64,000 bases of DNA from DATAGF01 sp963835685 (lineage in GTDB: Bacteria; Actinomycetota; Thermoleophilia; Miltoncostaeales; Miltoncostaeaceae): NCBI GenBank assembly GCA_963835685.1, contig CAWIGI010000012.1, positions 1 to 64,000 of the forward strand, given 5' to 3'. The notes below the pieces were generated by a model. It was not told the DNA's origin. It saw only the letters and a program-made list of their open reading frames with translations, and ran no database searches. This document shows, in pieces, positions 63,479 through 64,000 of the stretch (position 1 is the stretch's first letter; each line of letters starts with the position of its first letter). The translations under genes and the position numbers were made by a program.

Positions 63479-63667
63479 ATGAGCTGTCATCACCACGAGC
63501 CTCACGGCGATCGGAGCATCTGGGTGACGTGCGCGACCTGCTGGGGGCAGCGGCGGCTCCTGACCGCCGCGGGCGGCGGCGGGCTGGCCCCCATCACCTG
63601 CCCGGGATGCCTGGGCGTCGGCGAGCGCCTCGCGCACAGCGCCCAGGTCGCCGCGCCGACCCCCTAG
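63479..63667 (+). CDS. Small paired-CxxC (zinc-ribbon-like) protein, paralogue 2
   Basis: A 62-residue protein: MSCHHHEPHGDRSIWVTCAT, CWGQRRLLTAAGGGG and ITCPGCLGVGERLAHS. It matches 50975-51178 through the motif CxTCWGQRRxL, a short loop, then CPGCLGVGER. The His/Cys-rich N-terminus could add ligands. A GGGAGG site precedes the ATG. Function unknown; 69 bases before a DNA methylase. Confidence 0.65.
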   Translation: MSCHHHEPHGDRSIWVTCATCWGQRRLLTAAGGGGLAPITCPGCLGVGERLAHSAQVAAPTP

Positions 63668-63735
63668 GCCGAGCGGCCAGTCGTCCGGGCGCGGCGCGAG
63701 GATGGCGCGATGAGCGAGGCGCGCGCGGACCCCCG

Positions 63736-64000
63736 GTGATCAAGTACATCGGCTCCAAGCGGGCCCTGGCGCCGGTGATCGAGCAGGTCGCACGCCGGCT
63801 GCCAATCGCCTCCGCGGCCGACCTCTTCGCGGGCACGACGCGCGCAGGCCAGGCGTTCCGGCGGGCCGGCTGCCGGGTCGTCTCGAACGACCTCGCCACC
63901 TATTCCGAGGCGCTCGGCCAGGCGTACATCGCCGCGGGCGCCGACCTCGACCGCGATCTGCTGCGCGGCCTCCTGGCCCGGCTCGGGGCGCTGGCCGGCC
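63736..64000 (+). CDS. D12-class DNA adenine methylase, 5' part at right edge
   Basis: The frame reads VIKYIGSKRALAPVIEQVAR, then ASAADLFAGTTRAGQAFRRA with the SAM-binding motif (DLFAGT) and CRVVSNDLATYSEALGQAYI, as in Dam-like N6-adenine methylases. The GTG at 63736 is used; an ATG at 63710 reads MSEARADPR and hits a stop, unless one base in a C run is wrong. The catalytic DPPY motif lies beyond the window. Confidence 0.85.
   Translation, partial: MIKYIGSKRALAPVIEQVARRLPIASAADLFAGTTRAGQAFRRAGCRVVSNDLATYSEALGQAYIAAGADLDRDLLRGLLARLGALAG

Noticed and set aside
1..64000. CRISPR array
   Set aside because: No regularly spaced repeat array was seen; the only phased repeats are the short TGCGGCA sets at the element ends.

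Overview
The window is very GC-rich, uses GTG and TTG starts freely, and carries actinobacterial gene families: LAL/MalT-type and SARP-type regulators, MMPL and DHA2 exporters, HdeD, amphi-Trp, encapsulin, and a CslA-GlxA-CslZ-like locus. A soil actinobacterium, possibly of the Thermoleophilia/Solirubrobacterales, fits best. That placement is inference, because no 16S rRNA gene lies in the window. Many clear genes, including the normally essential gltX, need one or more single-base frame corrections, often in G or C runs. This points to residual sequencing indels rather than decay, so frameshifts outside the mobile regions are annotated here as interrupted but probably real genes.

Bases 1-7.6 kb are chromosomal: corA, a coiled-coil protein, a lipid kinase overlapping a PAP2 phosphatase, a large LAL regulator, HdeD and amphi-Trp genes. 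From about 7.9 to 28.4 kb the DNA is mobile. A tyrosine integrase (27,248-28,324) sits beside tRNA-Pro(UGG) at 28,394-28,467. The 3' 43 bases of that tRNA, counted with one flanking base, are repeated exactly at 8,504-8,546, and TGCGGCA repeats spaced 12 bases apart lie inside both ends. This defines a 19.9-kb integrative and mobilizable element with integrase, excisionase-like gene, MobF relaxase, a candidate oriT, and a small accessory block (DUF6883-like gene, two small beta-rich proteins, and an XRE-nucleotidyltransferase fusion). Its cargo is two regulated detoxification or catabolic modules: quinone reductase plus alpha/beta hydrolase next to a divergent TetR gene, and DHA2 exporter-SDR-nitroreductase next to a divergent HxlR gene. 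It also carries more hydrolases, a methyltransferase, and an IS3 element broken by an IS110 insertion. A second relaxase 3' fragment and a second copy of the integrase-side end lie just outside the left att site, which suggests a collapsed tandem copy.

From 28.5 to 35.4 kb lies a polysaccharide locus: a cellulose-synthase-like glycosyltransferase with a PilZ-like end, a radical-copper oxidase and a GH6 endoglucanase in one run, plus a divergent GH26-type gene. This mirrors the Streptomyces cslA-glxA-cslZ locus. Next come rhodanese/MarR, TerC under a probable yybP-ykoY manganese riboswitch, and a run gltX - Coa1-like - encapsulated ferritin - encapsulin. Endonuclease IV, an ECF sigma/anti-sigma-like pair, tRNA-Gly(UCC) and an atypical SDR follow.

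The remainder (44.8-64 kb) has a heme peroxidase overlapping an MBL-fold gene, a MalT-ATPase/SARP regulator, an MMPL transporter, two acyl-CoA synthetases with a hotdog thioesterase, a DHA2 exporter, a two-component system, two paralogous small CxxC proteins, a quinone-reductase-like gene and the start of a DNA adenine methylase running off the right edge. No CRISPR array or rRNA was seen.
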